From contig CM049315.1 of assembly GCA_026874595.1 (NCBI GenBank), positions 10,184,664 to 10,248,663 on the forward strand: a stretch of 64,000 nt of DNA. The letters run 5' to 3'. Positions 38,401 to 53,400 of this stretch are shown piece by piece (positions within the stretch are counted from its first letter, which is position 1; every line of letters starts with the position of its first letter). The notes under the pieces were generated by a model. The model worked only from the letters and a program-made list of their open reading frames with translations, was not told where the DNA came from and searched no databases. A program made the position numbers and the translations under genes. The stretch is from Sipunculus nudus. Lineage: Eukaryota > Annelida > Sipuncula > Golfingiida > Sipunculidae.

Positions 38401-41400
38401 TTACAAAATAACTTAATGATTTCTACTCTACCTTGGGCAGGGGTCAATTAAGAAGGGGCAGGGGGCACTCTCCACATTTGACCCCCCCCCCCCCAAAAAC
38501 ATATAAGTTTTTTATCCTAAAGAAGCTCCAAATTTTGTGTCTTGCCCCGTCTCCTTCCCTACACTTCTGCATATGAGAGAACTTAATGCATTGACCCTAC
38601 CAGCGCTCCAATTTACCTAGCACTTGCTGACCTATGCCAGTCCACCCCCCCCCCCCCCTTTATATCCTGTATCCACCCCTGCAGAGTTGACAGTCTGTTG
38701 ATTAAACATGATACTACCTCACTGATGCTTCAAATCATATCTTACTCCAGGGAAATCAAGTCTTTTAGTGTAATTAGTTATCTCTGACATTTTTCAAATA
38801 TATGTTGTCAGAATGATCTCAGGCATAGGGACAACAAGCTAATATCAGGACAGTAATACAAAACGATATCAACCAATCCTTTCTCCAACATGACATCTAG
38901 AATGGTGTACAGCAAATATTTACCTGTGTTATCCAAGTAACAAAACGCTGAGAAGCAAAATAAATTGCGCCCACGTGTGCACTGATCTACCCCCTCAGTT
39001 TTCTTAATCAGATTTATTTGAGTAGGCCTTAGGGAATGCTTACCCAAGCCTTAACTGCTGATCTATATGAATACAATATTTTTTCTCTTCTTTTCTCCTT
39101 TTTATTATCTGATCAATAAAACACCTTTTAAAGTTGCATCCACTGACATGTTATTTACACAGCTATATATATCACCCATCGGGATCATTGAGTGACAGTG
39201 TTATTCTTCTCCTGTAAAACCCAGGAGTTTTTTTTCTATACCTACAGACTGCAGCAAGTCCACGTGGCAAGATTTTCAAGGTCAAATCGAACTACTCATG
39301 GGAGGGTTAATCAACAACTGTGTTTTGTAACAAATCAAACCTTTTTTGAAACACACAAGGAAATGCCTAGAGTACAAGTCAATTATTACTGTTAGCAACA
39401 GCAACATAGAACTCCAGCCCAGACTTGGACTCAAACCTCAAGAATTTCGACTTAAGTACACTCAAGACTCAAACAGTGTGGACCCGACTTTATCAATGGC
39501 TAGCAGAGACCTGGTCTCCCCTTAGATATAGAAATATACTCTTCTGCAACTATTTTCCAAAATTTGCTTGACTTTCATGTATAAAACTGTTTATGTTCTA
39601 AAGTATCATCCTGATTTGTATTGTGAAAACTGATAAAAACTAAATCACATTTTGCATAAAATAATACCCATTATACTTGTTTGTATTATGTTAAAACCTT
39701 GTTTCCATTTTTTATGTTCTTTTATTTTTCAGACAGTTTTCTGGGAAAAAAAAAAAAAGAATAATGTTGTGTTTTTTTTCTTTCTGCATAATACCCAAGA
39801 TATACCTTAAACAATGTCCATAAAGTATGGGTTAATCCATTTAGCAGTTTTTGAACAACACACTCGGACAAATCAATGAACATGAGTGAAAACATAACTC
39901 GTTTTGGGGAAGAAATTAAATTTTCTTACCTGGGCCAATAGCCATGTGTGTTGCTGCATGCAGTGGATGCAATGGCAAGGCTGCTCCACCCAGCATCGGG
40001 GTGAGGCCAGGCTGGCACAGGGCAGGGTAAAAGGCACTGTGGGGCAAGGTCGGTGACGTTGCTGATGTTAACAACTCATTTGGCATCATCATGGATGGAC
40101 CCGGGGACACTGGAGACAGGGGGCGCCCTGTGACAGAATCAGATAATGAAACATCAGGTGAAAATCAGCCAGAGAAAATGAACACTAAGCACAAGCATAG
40201 CTGCTGAGAATGACTGACATTCACATTCATCAATCAAATGCTACAGTTTTAATTCAACTTTTCTTCTGAGACCAAAACCAAATCACATTTTCAGTTCACC
40301 ACACTCATCTTAATAATATTAATTGAACACAAGGCAAATAATTATATAATCTCTGAGCCTAATCTAAACAAGATCAAAGCCACTTATTGGACCGATATGC
40401 TTAATTTTTATTCTTGAAACTATAATTTAAGTTCGAATTATAATAAAGATTTATCAAACAGTGAATAATATCAATACCACAAGATACAGGCCAGCATCCA
40501 GTTCATAATAATATTACACATCAGCTGAGGATGACAGCAGAATCACAGGTTAACGAGTTCTCACCTGATGATTTTGATTTGTCATCTTCTCCTTGTTCTA
40601 GATCGGAGACTCCACTTTCTGGTGGACTTGGTGGCAAGGAAGCTGAAACAAAACAGGGAGAGGATAAAATACTGAAAGAAACATTCACTGATGAAAAAAA
40701 GACTGGTCAGCTAAATGCTGGGGCACTCCCTAGATGGCACTACTATATAATGGTTCCTCAGAGGGGTACACATAATCCACTATCAGTGTACAAGTTTCTG
40801 AGGAGGCTTATAGGGATTGATGAAATAATTTCTATATCAATATTTGGGTCAAGACTTTTCTGTCAGCAATACACTCTGCAATACTGATGGTGGCTGGAAC
40901 TTGTAGTAACAGTTAAAAATAGTGAATCAAATGCAGCAAATCTCATGTGCACACTGAAATACACAATATTAATCAGACAAGAATATCACAGATTCATATA
41001 TCAGAAGGAAACATCACTGTAATCATTACAGCATAAAATATTAATTTATTACTAAAGGACAATCAATACAAATTTCTGTCACTTAAGTGCCTTAACTACT
41101 TTTTTAATTTAAAGTACAAATATTTGTACTTTGAGACCGGTGCGTTATAGGTATTTGTTGGCAGATCTCTGATGGGACAGTGGAATAAGAATATCTAAGA
41201 GTCTTAAATTGTCTGAATGTGTCAATCGCCCAACAAGAGCACCGGGAATACGGAAGCCTAGCAAGTCAGCCATTTGAATTTTATGAGCTTGGTTGCATTC
41301 ACTGTTAGCTAAGATCTGGTCCAATAAAGCCTTGAAGCATAGTTTGGGGGGAGGGGTGTCTATTTCCTATGAAAGCGGACATGAACAAACAGGTATAGTC

Positions 41401-44400
41401 TGGACAAATGCCAAGAGTCCAGATTTGCTGCTCCACAACAAATGAATGTGGACATTGTTCCCAAACGAGCCTGACCCAAATCCAGAATGTGATCTCTGTC
41501 AATTGTGATAAAAGTGTTTGGGTGTGTAGAGGGAAGATCGTCATGACGACAGCACACTTATCACAACTAGAGTAACTTCCTGCTGACCCTGTAGTTCCCA
41601 TTCACGTCACTGCCCCACTCCCTTTGATTGTGATCAACAGTTAGGACAGTAATCTTCCGGTATACCTAACGCTGAATCAGTTACCTGTACAGCTCTACAT
41701 CCAATTGCTTTAACTTATATATTTAAATATTCTACATAAACATGCAACAGATCATGCTTGTTCTACAAGTCTGTACTTTATAATTTTGGACCTTGTTGTC
41801 TACTCTTTACATAGACATTCTTTTTCATGTGAACTCACCCTACCTTTAGGATCTAATTCAAAGGACTTGACACCTACAAGAAAGTCAAGTGACTGACTTT
41901 CTAAAAGGAAATGTTACAAATACTTCTTAGGAGACCTAATGGGCCAGTACTAGACCTACATCCTAGAATGATGAGTTTGCACACCTGTTAATAAATAATT
42001 TATCTTCACAGGGGTGGATCCAGGATTTGGGAAAAGTGGGGGTCCAACCCAGAAGGACTAATGAAACCCTAAAAAAAAGGTCCACAGGTCTGGAAAAGGG
42101 GGCTCCAGGCCGCAAAATTTTGCCTGAAGCCTTTAAAAAACGTTATTTCTGATGAAAAAGGGGGGGTCCGGACCCCCCTGGATCCGCTTCTGCTTCAGTG
42201 GTGGGTGAGAGAGAGAGAAAGAAAGAGAGAAAGAAAGACACGTTAGTCTAGTTTTTAGCCTGCCAACTGATGATAATTTTATGATTTATATCCACAGCTC
42301 AGGTAAACCTAGTATTTGCAAGTTGGAAACATTAAATATATGTATGAATTAACCTGGTGACCCAACAACCACATTAAAGATCTGTATTAATATTGCATAT
42401 TGAGCACATGCACATAGATGGCACATCCAATTTTTAGGTCAAATTTTAAAATACCTTTATACTTGACAAATGATAAGAATCATGAAATATATCATGATGT
42501 GTATTTCTATCCTTATTGCCAACTCCAGTGTGATTCAGAAACGTGCCTCTTCTGTTACAATGATTTATCTGACTAGAACAAGAGAAAAAGTGATCTCTCT
42601 TCACAAAACCTGGGGTGAATCTAACATGATCAATCTACTTGTAGTACTTCCTATAAAGGCAATATACTTAACATTAACCAATCCCTCTCTCACAGCTTCC
42701 TTGACTTGGTATGCTGTATAAAAGCCAAGATCCTGGTTCAATACGTACAAGATCTGAGGCCAGGCTTTTGGTTGTCCTACACTGCTTGATTGTGAAGAAT
42801 TTTGTACCGTTTTTATTGCAAATCACAGATAGGCTGTTCCTGCCTTCTACACTCCCACATGAAATAACCTCCTATATTATAACACACCACCAACTTGAGA
42901 CATCAGTCTTTAACAACTGTTACTCATGTGTCATAAAGAATATTCACTTGTAAAGGGTGGCCATATTTAATGTTTTTTTGTTTTTTTAGCATATTAATAT
43001 ACATAATCAAATTTATAAATAATGTTTTTAATAAATTATCAGGTGTAAGAAATTAAAGTTTACTATAATCTGGATCAAGATTCAGCAGATAGTCTGAATT
43101 TTTATGTAACTTTACGTTCAGCAATTTTTTGTACTGCTGGTAAGTAGAGTGGACAGTGCATGTGCCCCCCTAAACAATGACCATTGTTATAATCCCTGTA
43201 CAGGTAGTTGGTTCACTGTATTTAATTCTCATACTGTCCATTTATTATTGAATGTTAGGTCTTTGTGGTGGTATGTTTGCTCTCCAGCAAGAAGAATTTT
43301 TAACAAAGATGGTAAGAGGCTCTCAAGAATTTACAAGACGAATTATGAGCATCTGAAATGTAATACATGTACTGGCTTCATCAAAACTATGCACATTATT
43401 TCTTTTTTCTTATTTAGCTTTAAAAGAGGCTTAATTGCATCAAGATGTGGATTTCAATGAATTTTACTAACTCCTCAATTAAATCCTATTGATGATCTAA
43501 GACAATAATAGATATGTCTATCTAGTCATTTATGTATTTCATTAAAATCACTGTATTATCACATCAATGTAAAAATAATTAGTGGATACAAAACAATTAA
43601 TATTTATAGGAGACATATTGGTCTTGCTGGAGCTATAATGTGATAATGTGGGTGGATTAGCTTTTTGTGACATTTCATAGTTTTTTTATGAAAATGAGAA
43701 TAAAATATTATAAAGCAATGAAATCAATTCACTACTGGGCCACTCAAGTAAATTTTCATATTCAGATGTCTTCTGTAATATATGAACTTTTCATATTCAG
43801 ATGTCTTCTTTAATATATGAACTTAAGTCAGTCTTTATATAAATGTCTATTCCATGACTCAGTTTATGTATCTGATAAACATCTATCAAATTCTACATAA
43901 ATTATTCTAGCTAAAACAGTCACTTTCTGACATACTGACACTTCCTAAGTATACTAAAATTTACAATAATCACTGACAAGTTGATGTGTTAACGAGTGTT
44001 GGCAGACTGATGGAGGATAAGCTAAACTGATAAAGCAGTTGCAATTTACTGAAACATCAAGAAAACATGCTTAAATGCAGTAGTTTTTTTGTCAGGAATA
44101 TGTTATACTTTCTCTTAGTGCAGATTGGCAAGTGATGTAATGTGGGTTATTAATACTGTAACAAATACAAATGGAATCCTTGCTATGCACTGTTAGCAGC
44201 ACTCATTAAACATTCACTTGTCTCGGCCTATGACTGTTATTTTTAAGGCTGCCCCTTTCACATATTAAACATGAACTGCTCTTAGATAACATTATACTGG
44301 ATACTGGTGAATTGACACAAAGAAACATATATATTATTTATATTTGCCTGGTTGTACCATTCATACGGCCATACAATATGCATACATTCACTGCGTTTAT

Positions 44401-47400
44401 AAAGTGCATGTTTAAGGTTTTACCTACTTCACATACAAGTTTTTTTTATCAGACAGGCCCTGTTTGTGAATTATAAAAAACCTCTGTACTAAATGATTTA
44501 TGTTGTTTCCTATTTACTGTAAGCCATGTGACCACACCATATATGGAATCTGTTAGTCATCATCAGTTGTTATCATTTCAGTCAAATGACTAACAATCAT
44601 GAGATAATCATGGGATGCACACACATACACAAACATGCACATCTAAATATAAATACATGCCAACATTCATCCAGTCTTATACAGCTCTTTCATATATTAA
44701 AAAGCCAGAATTTAAAATACTATTCCTCCCTAATTCCTTCCATTTCTCTTACCTTGAGCTTGTGCCTTGGCTTGTTGTTGTATACCCTGGAGGAATGTTT
44801 TAGATTCGCAGGTACTCGCTGGCGAGTCCATACTAAGTAACGCTTCTGCTGCCATTTCTCGGCCATTTTTTTGCTCCTTTTCACACGCATCAACTGTAAA
44901 CAAAGAGAAAACAGCATTAACTAATAGGTCAACAAAAGTGAAGTTTCAACTGTTTACAGTTGTGTAATGAACTGTAGTAATGTTTTACTATTGTCACAAA
45001 CTGCAGAAACGTTCCACTATAGAATAGTGAAACAGAATTCCACCCTGCCCAAAAAGAAATGATGCTGACACCACTCTCTGATGACCATGTCAGTAACATA
45101 CTCCACAGGATGGTTATAAATATGTATAAATTTCATACAATGAAACACAACTGCTGTTTGTCTGGTTTACAATTAACTACCATTGTTATCAGTAAATATC
45201 ATAAATGAATAAACTGAAACACGATAGGTTCTTCCAAGCCAAGGGGGATGCTCGCGTCCATGGTTAACTTTATTAAGAGAAGACCATTACTGCTAACCCA
45301 CCCCCACCCCCACATCTTACTCCTAAACCAATTTGTATAAAAACACAAAACAACTGATAAATGATGATAAAAAAATTGCATCCTGGAGTAAGACACAGTA
45401 GGGTCCTGTTACAGTTTTATCAGCCAGAACATGACCAGGAAGCTAGTACTTATATCAATGTGATAATAGTGACTACACATATCAGTGTGATGATAATACG
45501 ATGATACTCTTATTCAATAAATCAATATTGTTAATAGTTCATGCATACATGTTTTCACATTCAACTGTAATTTTCTGTCATGCTAGTACCTAACCATCTT
45601 GTGTTTGTAATGCTCATCAGAATCATGTACTCTGAGCGTTAAATTTTATTGCTTTAATAATGAAAGAATTAAGATTAGTGACCTTATTAGTATTACTTAC
45701 AACTGTATCTTTCATTGTTATGTTACAATTAAGAGGTCAGTAAGGTTAAATTAACATATCTAGTTGAGTATGATTTCAAAGTTTACTTTTTAATTTGTCA
45801 AGCATCCATTTTTCTTTTACTATCTCTATAATTAATCTTGTGGTTCATAAGGAAAGTGAATGGAAAGGTTTGCACACAAAAAGAATTCATAACCGGTACA
45901 ATCAGAGTGCGTAACATAGTACATCTAAATTGACTTGATACATGGTAAGACTTTACATAGAAATACACCTGCTAAATGTTAGAGTAGTTTTCCTATCGAC
46001 ATAAACAAACAAGTCTCTGAGCCTGCAGTGTCATACACCATGCAAAGAAAAAGGTGAAGAAAATATATAGTCAAAAAGTCATTAAAAAAAACAAGATCAA
46101 AAGTGAATGGTTTTTAAGATTTCAAAGGCTACACTTTTTATTGTATGGAAACATAAACATTGCATGGGCTGCTAGACATACTGGACTGTGAAGACAACGT
46201 GCATAGCAATAAATATCCTAAAATGTCTTTAGAGTTTGGTCATAATTCCATAGTTAACATTCTTATCTGCTACACTTGACGTATAAGTCAAGACTACATG
46301 CAACAAAAAATACAACAGACATTGCTTAAAAAGTGACGTTTTTATCAAACAGATATCTGATCATTTGGGTGGGACCATCAATGAGCCTGACCCACTTCAA
46401 CGTGGTCTTCAAGCACAATACATTTGAATAATGAAGGCAATTTAAACTGTGACTGGACAATTCTGAACACACAAAAAAAGGTTATTAACATTGCTTAGAA
46501 TATAAGTGACACTTCTGAATCAGAAAGATTTAAACATCAAGTGGGTTTTATCAGTAATCTTGAAGCAAACAATCTATCAGCTACCATATATATAAACACA
46601 GTATCCTCCTGCTACACAGAAGATTTAGGGGTCAAAGGTCAGTCCAGAGTAACAAGGCTCTGAATCTCAGCATCTAACTTACCGTTTCAGTCTGATATGA
46701 TGTTTAGGTCCTGACAGAAATAATAAATGAACACAAACTGACAGCTACCAGGAAATTTGTGAATGAAAATTTGGGATTAATTCATACTTATCTACAGTGA
46801 CACTGCTCACACCAGGAAAATTTATTGACATCTTGAGGAAGAGTTGTTTGTTACAGAGTGTACCAGGTAACCCTGTTTATCCACCGCTTGGTCATACTCT
46901 CGTTAAAGATGACTGAACTCTTAACGACAACAGGATGATGATTCCTGTCATACTGGGTAAAGGCGGATACACGACATAGCAAGACCTATCCCATCACCCA
47001 CGCTGATACCTTACAGGTACAAACATGTAATGGTAGATGATTACGTCCCAGAGGTCAAGAAGTCCAAACGCGATGACTCTGCACAGTGTCATAACAGGTT
47101 CCTGCACGTGATAACCTAAATATTTTAAATCTTCCATTTGTCACTTGGACAGACAGTTGCAGTTTAGTATATGAAATATACTACCAGAAAATAGGAAATA
47201 CAGTTCGGTAACAATGTCATATTTCAAAAATTACATTCTGTTTTGCCATGTCCATCCATATACGTATCTACAAAGGTTGCCTATTTTTATAAAGTTTGAC
47301 CAGTAAACCACTGTTTCAAGATGTCTGCATGACTGTGTTGAGCACGAAGGAAAGTTACTTGTAATTAAATGTAGTTCTACTCATTTCTGAAGTTGGTCAG

Positions 47401-50400
47401 TTTTTTTAACCATGAACTCACATCTGAGGACAGAATGATCAAGACATGACGTTGATGTTGACTTCCCCCAATTGCTTGCAATATAGTTCTATCAAAGATG
47501 TTCATCGGGGCCTGGACAGCTGAGTGGTAAAACACTCGGTCTTCTCCGCTGGTGACCCGGGTTCGATCTTAGGTGCTGCCATGAGAGTAGGTTGCAGTGG
47601 CCCATCTAAGGTCGGTGGTTCTCTCCAGGTTCTTTGGCTTCCTCCACCTCGTTCACTAGAATCTTCAACTCTATCAGTATCTTTTATATTCACCTTAAAT
47701 ATCTAACTGACTCAATCTGTCAAATTTTGTTGTTGCTGAGGGAGCCAGTGCTGACCAGATTTTCCAGAGACCTGTGACTGGCTTGAGTGCCGAGTCACTT
47801 TCAATCAAAGGTGTTCATCTGTACATATGTTTATTGATACCAGTAACACAGACATCACAACCCGGTTGCTCTGGCCCTTATAATCAGGAAAACAATTGTG
47901 TACATCAACAACCACTGAAGACTTCTTGGGCGATGAAATGGTAAAAATGGCTATGTTTGATATGGATGTCCGTGAATAACAGACACTATCACCCAACATA
48001 TTCACCGGATAACATACCCATCAAACCTAGCTCTTCCAAATCAGACTGTGAGACACCTATGACAATGGCTCACAGGAGTTTTTTGCCATAAATAAAACAC
48101 TAACTACAAGCTCCTATGAATATGAAAGTCAGCTATGGGACAACCCAGTGAGGCTTGGCTAATTTTTTAATGGAAGTGATGGCCATGTGAGCCAGATGTC
48201 AAATATATCAAATTTTACTTGTTGCACATTTCTATAAAAGCGGAAATATCCAAGTCCATACATCAGATTGGCCTGTGACAAAAACAGGTCTCAGTCACTG
48301 TGTATGAATTTGTTTGGCAAATAAAAAGATAACAGGTCCTTCCCGGCTGAATACAAAAAACACCTTGCGACTGTCATTTGTATTCTTTGTGGTGTGTATG
48401 AGAACAACAGAAGAGACGCAATCACCTGTGAACCACATGTTAAAATGTACAAGGCCCATGGGCCTTTCCTGAAATATACACCTACATCAGTGAGAAATGT
48501 ACAAGCTGCTTGGAATGTGATCTGTTGCGGAACTGCTTGAGACCCTGGGAACCAGGGCTGGCGTAATCAGTTGCAGCCCTGGATAGGTTGAGTTTCAGGA
48601 AATGGTTGACATGTCTGGCTATCCAGACAGAAAGCGGAAGCCTGCCCCTACTAATGACATCATTACGCTATCCACCCGCCACAAAACCAGTCGGCTGTTT
48701 TCTCCTAGAGAATGGCAAATTTATAAAATTCATGAATGTAGCCAGTCAGCCGAGACTGACACTTTGAACATACCATGACAGGGGTGTAACAATTGCTGAT
48801 CTGTGAAGCAGAGAAATTACAGTGTGACAACGCCCTGGCCAGATGTCCTCAGTGACCTGATGTACAGGCTTCAACTGTTGTTTGACAGTATATCACTGTT
48901 TCTATGGAAGGGCACTGAGATATATACTTATATTTATTGGGGTACTGGGGACCAAAATTTACTTCATCCATGTGAGCCTATTGTTTTAATAATGCTGTTA
49001 AAAGTGTTATAATAAATACTACGCAGTACTGATACATAAACAAACCTTCTCTAACCCCTGCCCCCCCACCCACCGACAATAAACAAAATATAGAAAAGGC
49101 AGTATAAATTGTATGTTTATAACAACGGGAAGTTGTTAATACTTGCATAATCTACTGGCATTACACTTTTTAATCATAAATAAATATATATATAGGTGCA
49201 TATTTCTACTTAAATTGTCAACTGATCACTTCACACTGTTTGCTATAATCAATATCCTTTTGAATAATTTCATATTTTGCTTGCCCAGAATTCTCTGAAA
49301 TAACTTTTGATACTGGCAATAAATTAAATTTGAAATCACAGATAAGATTGAACTTGAGATTGCAGCATTGTATATTGCAGTATAATCTTGTTTAGCAAAA
49401 ACGGTATCAGCTCCCCAATGTCACATGAAGGTCATATCCTTTTTTTTCTTTGCAGTAAATTCCACAGAAGTGATCGGTTTCCTTCCTGTTAAACGGTAGC
49501 TTATCTGGCGTATTCGCTGTACACCGACACAGTAAGGCTATGCTACAACATTAAACACATTATTTATGAGGGTTCAGATTTGATCTTTTTGCCCTTACAA
49601 ATAAACTGACAAAGCCCACAGTGTTGTAACTTGTTTATACCTGGCTGCTTGCCAACTGCCGCAGTGTCTGGCATTAAATTAGCTGCTGGAGATATTTCCT
49701 CATGCTGCATAGTTATGTTACAACAACAGGTGATGTTATAATTGAAAGCTTGTACACAAGTATACACACTTTTGTAAATCAACAAAACACGTTCTGTCCC
49801 CAAAGCCATGTCATTAATTCATTGCTTAATCAGGTTGCTATTTAGAGTACATCCATAATTGATTAATTAACCACCATGATATTTACGAAGATCCTGATTC
49901 AATGTAACTAAACTGACTGACTTGAGATTTGCAGTAATTATGTTTCCGTATCCGCCTACACCTGGGAAGTGCCTAGGTACATTTATCTCTGAGTGTCTGT
50001 GTCAGATAAGATATTTTTTTTTGTTTTTCATATACTTGTGATGCAATATTGATGGAAATGACACAGTAAAATTTTTTTAAACACCCTTGTTGCATTCTGG
50101 TCTTTAGCAAGCTCTAACCAGTTCCTGTGCCGACAAACAGCCGACAAATTAAAATCATAATACTTCCATTGATGTAACAACAGGCAGTTCTGACCTTGAT
50201 GGCAGTTTAATTTCCAGAGACAATTGTTCCCTGTTTTATGAGCCGTTTTTTCAAGTGGAGACCTTTATCCATACAGATCCCTGGTACGCCTGTAAAACTT
50301 CCTTACCATCCAAAATATTCATAAAACAAAGGTATGTATCATAATACATGCCTGTATTTATTCAGTTTTTATATTTACTAAATGTGAGAATTTTACCACA

Positions 50401-53400
50401 TTTTAAAGAAATGCCTAGGCAATAAGGTTATAATAATGAGTATTTTCTTATAAATTTTTTTTCAATCCATAATTTATTAATAAACAGTTTAATCAATATA
50501 GTTCTGGAATTTACCAAAAATTACATATAATTAGTGAGTGAGACATTTTATCAACTGTTCAGGAGATCTTGATAAAAAGCACTGGTGCAAAAAGAAAAAC
50601 ATATCCTGGGGTTTGGCTGTAATGTATATGTACAAAAACACAGACACCAAAATTCCTTAATTTTCACATGTATGAAGACTACCAAAAGCCGCCATCTGAG
50701 TCATGGAGTATATTAGTTATTATAAGTAGTTGTACAATCCATGTAAAATAATTAGTTTACATATAATTATTACAATAATGACATAATTGATTATTTAGTT
50801 TATGCACCTAACCACTGTAACATTAACTGTGATATGGAAAACAACACTTTAAGTAAACATATAACTGCTTTGATTATGTAGTCTAGGAGCTTATAACAGC
50901 ATGAAAACTGGTACTGTAGCTGTAGTTAAAAAGTTAATTATATATTAATCATGGCTGTCACATGCCTTGGTGAAGGCTGAACAGACCAGCGCCAAGATAT
51001 GGGTGTATATATATCAAAATATTATGACACCACCAGCATTGGCAGCACACAGAATACTGGACAATTTGTTTGAATGGTAGTCCCCCAGGTCGTCACACAT
51101 TGTTCAATTTGCAATTTAACCATCTGTGTCACAAGAACTATTTTGATAAATTTGTCGTTAAAACTCCATCAGCTCCCATCTTTATAATTGGATATCATTA
51201 TTCAAGTTCAAATGAACAAATTGGGCAGATTAAATCCTGTTTAAAGCAGAATTATACAAACTAAATTGGGGTAATCTCTCTTTATTATATCTAAGTTTTC
51301 TTTTTTTTGATGAGCGTGTATTACGTTGTATTATCAATAATTGTCAATGGTACAGAGAAAATAACTTTCATTTTACAGAATGCAAAATATTATATTCTTT
51401 TTATTTATACAGTGTATAATTACAGGGCCTTCCATGGCCCTGCACATTCCACACAATTATCAATAATTTGTCTTATTTTAGTTATGTTTACTCTGTGCCT
51501 GGATATAAAACAATGAGGGCTATGATCAAAACAAACGTCATGAAATAATTCTCACAGGAACAAGCCAATATGGTTTACATGTTGTGTTTTCCTGTTATTT
51601 TACTGAACATCCTAAGAATTTGGCAGCAAATTCACCAAGGCCGTTCTGAAGTATTAAAGGACACATTACAGTTGTACAGCTGATACTGATTACGACCAGA
51701 AGCAGTAAATACCCGGAGGGAAAACGTTTTTTCTCTGGATGTTACTAGCATGGTACACATGGTAAATTTGCTGGTTTCATCAAAGCGGAGGAAATTCAAC
51801 GCTGCCATTGACGCACCTGTATCCGTGTTCCCCCGTTTATGAGCTGACCTCTGCCTGGGAAAACTGGCCACCCCAAACCCCAGGGTATAAGACTGTCACC
51901 CATATGGTACATAACTGTTCTGGTGCTGTCTCACACAGCACTGATATTGGAGGCTCACATACCTCATACCAAGGACTTACCTATGCTGCCCTTTAGAAAA
52001 TTAAATCATGTTATATTGTTAAATCAGAAAAGTGGTTCTATTAAAGTGGTCCTATTTATTATTATTATTACATTAATCTAACTTCACTTTTCGGGAGATG
52101 ATTTATAAATTAACCTGGTCTTTAAATGATACACAAAGGAGAATTGTTATTCATAAATGTTTGTATTGCACTGGATTTTATGATTTAAACTCACAAAATA
52201 TTACTATTTTATTATGTGTTTACACAAGAAAAGTCATAGTAATCAAGTATGCTTAAGTACAAAGTCAGAAAAACTGCTTGATCTTGTCTGCTATCCCACA
52301 GTTAACAGTGAGTCAGGATAAAAAGGAAAGGTAGAGGAATGGGAATAGTTACAGGAAATTTCATTTGTTCACATTTTTGTGATGACTGATTGACCAAAGG
52401 CTGGGCAAGATGCATGTTTGTGCATGTCAGCATAAAGGAAATGTTGCAGTGTTTGTAAATTATCACTGGAACCTATGGTATCATTAAAATCAACCCAGAA
52501 TACTTGAAAACTGTGTAGGGGTATGTGATGAGTTAGTGGGTGTTGGCCATGATGTTTCCTGAACCACAGACAAATAACATCTCAGACAGCACACACCTGT
52601 GCCACATCTAAAAAATCTATTTCAACAAGGTCAGGTGTCTGACTAAAATGTACCAAGGGGGATCAATGGATCCAATCACAGACACAGACAGTCAGGAACA
52701 TGGAGTGAGCTTAATTAAGATCTATTGTTAATTTGTCTTGAAACAATCAGGAAGTTATGTTAAATAAAACGCCCTGGGTCTACAAGCTGAACAGGATGCA
52801 GTCACCAAGTGCAATCACATTTTGTGTTAATTCCTGGTTGGTTTATCATTAGATAAACCTCTATAATGAAACCATACCAAGAACATTCAGTTACATCAAC
52901 ACTGTGTGATCACAAGTTTAATTGCTTATTTTATTAGCACCTGTATACTTCACACAAGTTCTCTGGAGATCACAGAGTACACACCTTACACCCAGGAAGT
53001 GCACGTACACTGTAACAGGACCACCGACACAGGAAGGAAGTTGTCAAGCAACAGTCAACAACATAATGTCTAAGTTCCCATGATTGTACGCGGCATATCC
53101 TGTGTTCACAAGGCAGGAAGTATGCAAAATACCTGGCTTAGAGAACCAAAAGCCTATATCAACAAAGCCAACAGAAACAATGTCAAATATGCACTTATTC
53201 AACCAAGTACCCACACAAATTATATGACCACATTTTAAGTATTCCCATGAGGGTGATTACCTTTACAGGTAATAAAGTTCCCAAATAATAGAAGACAAAG
53301 AATATAAAATTGTTAACTAAAAAATTCAGGGGCTTCATGAATCTTGATATGTTCCACATGACACAAACCAAACTAATATATCTGTCATACTCTTACAGGT

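Larger units (their letters stand above)
31090..39929 (-). other. intron 4 of the E74-like gene (8.8 kb)
   Basis: It holds a small tandem triplication (34174-34427), two patches that look like conserved non-coding elements (36040-36500 and 37160-37400), a GGGGTGGAT-ended repeat (to 38679) and G or C runs near 33163, 38481 and 38646. I could not find an additional exon in matching phase, but a short one could be missed. Confidence 0.65.
40643..44752 (-). other. intron 2 of the E74-like gene (4.1 kb)
   Basis: It contains a GGGGTGGATCC-ended element (42011-42193), a GA-rich tract next to it and a 35-bp tandem duplication (43753-43824). No other exon is supported. Confidence 0.7.

Noticed and set aside
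40531-40887. 118-codon plus-strand frame
   Set aside because: It is the antisense shadow of exon 3 extended into intron sequence.
44720-44917. Alternative frame over exon 2 ([15 protein letters not shown])
   Set aside because: It overlaps the exon in another frame; only the [11 protein letters not shown] frame matches ELF proteins and the phase of neighbouring exons.
47507-47580. Functional tRNA gene
   Set aside because: The A and B boxes are present but the cloverleaf is degenerate, and target-site duplications show it is the head of a SINE.
49564-49809. Possible alternative exon in intron 1 (frame ending [10 protein letters not shown], with AG and GT flanks near 49642-49708)
   Set aside because: The only GT/AG pair puts a TGA in the phase needed to join exons 1 and 2, so it cannot be a coding cassette there.
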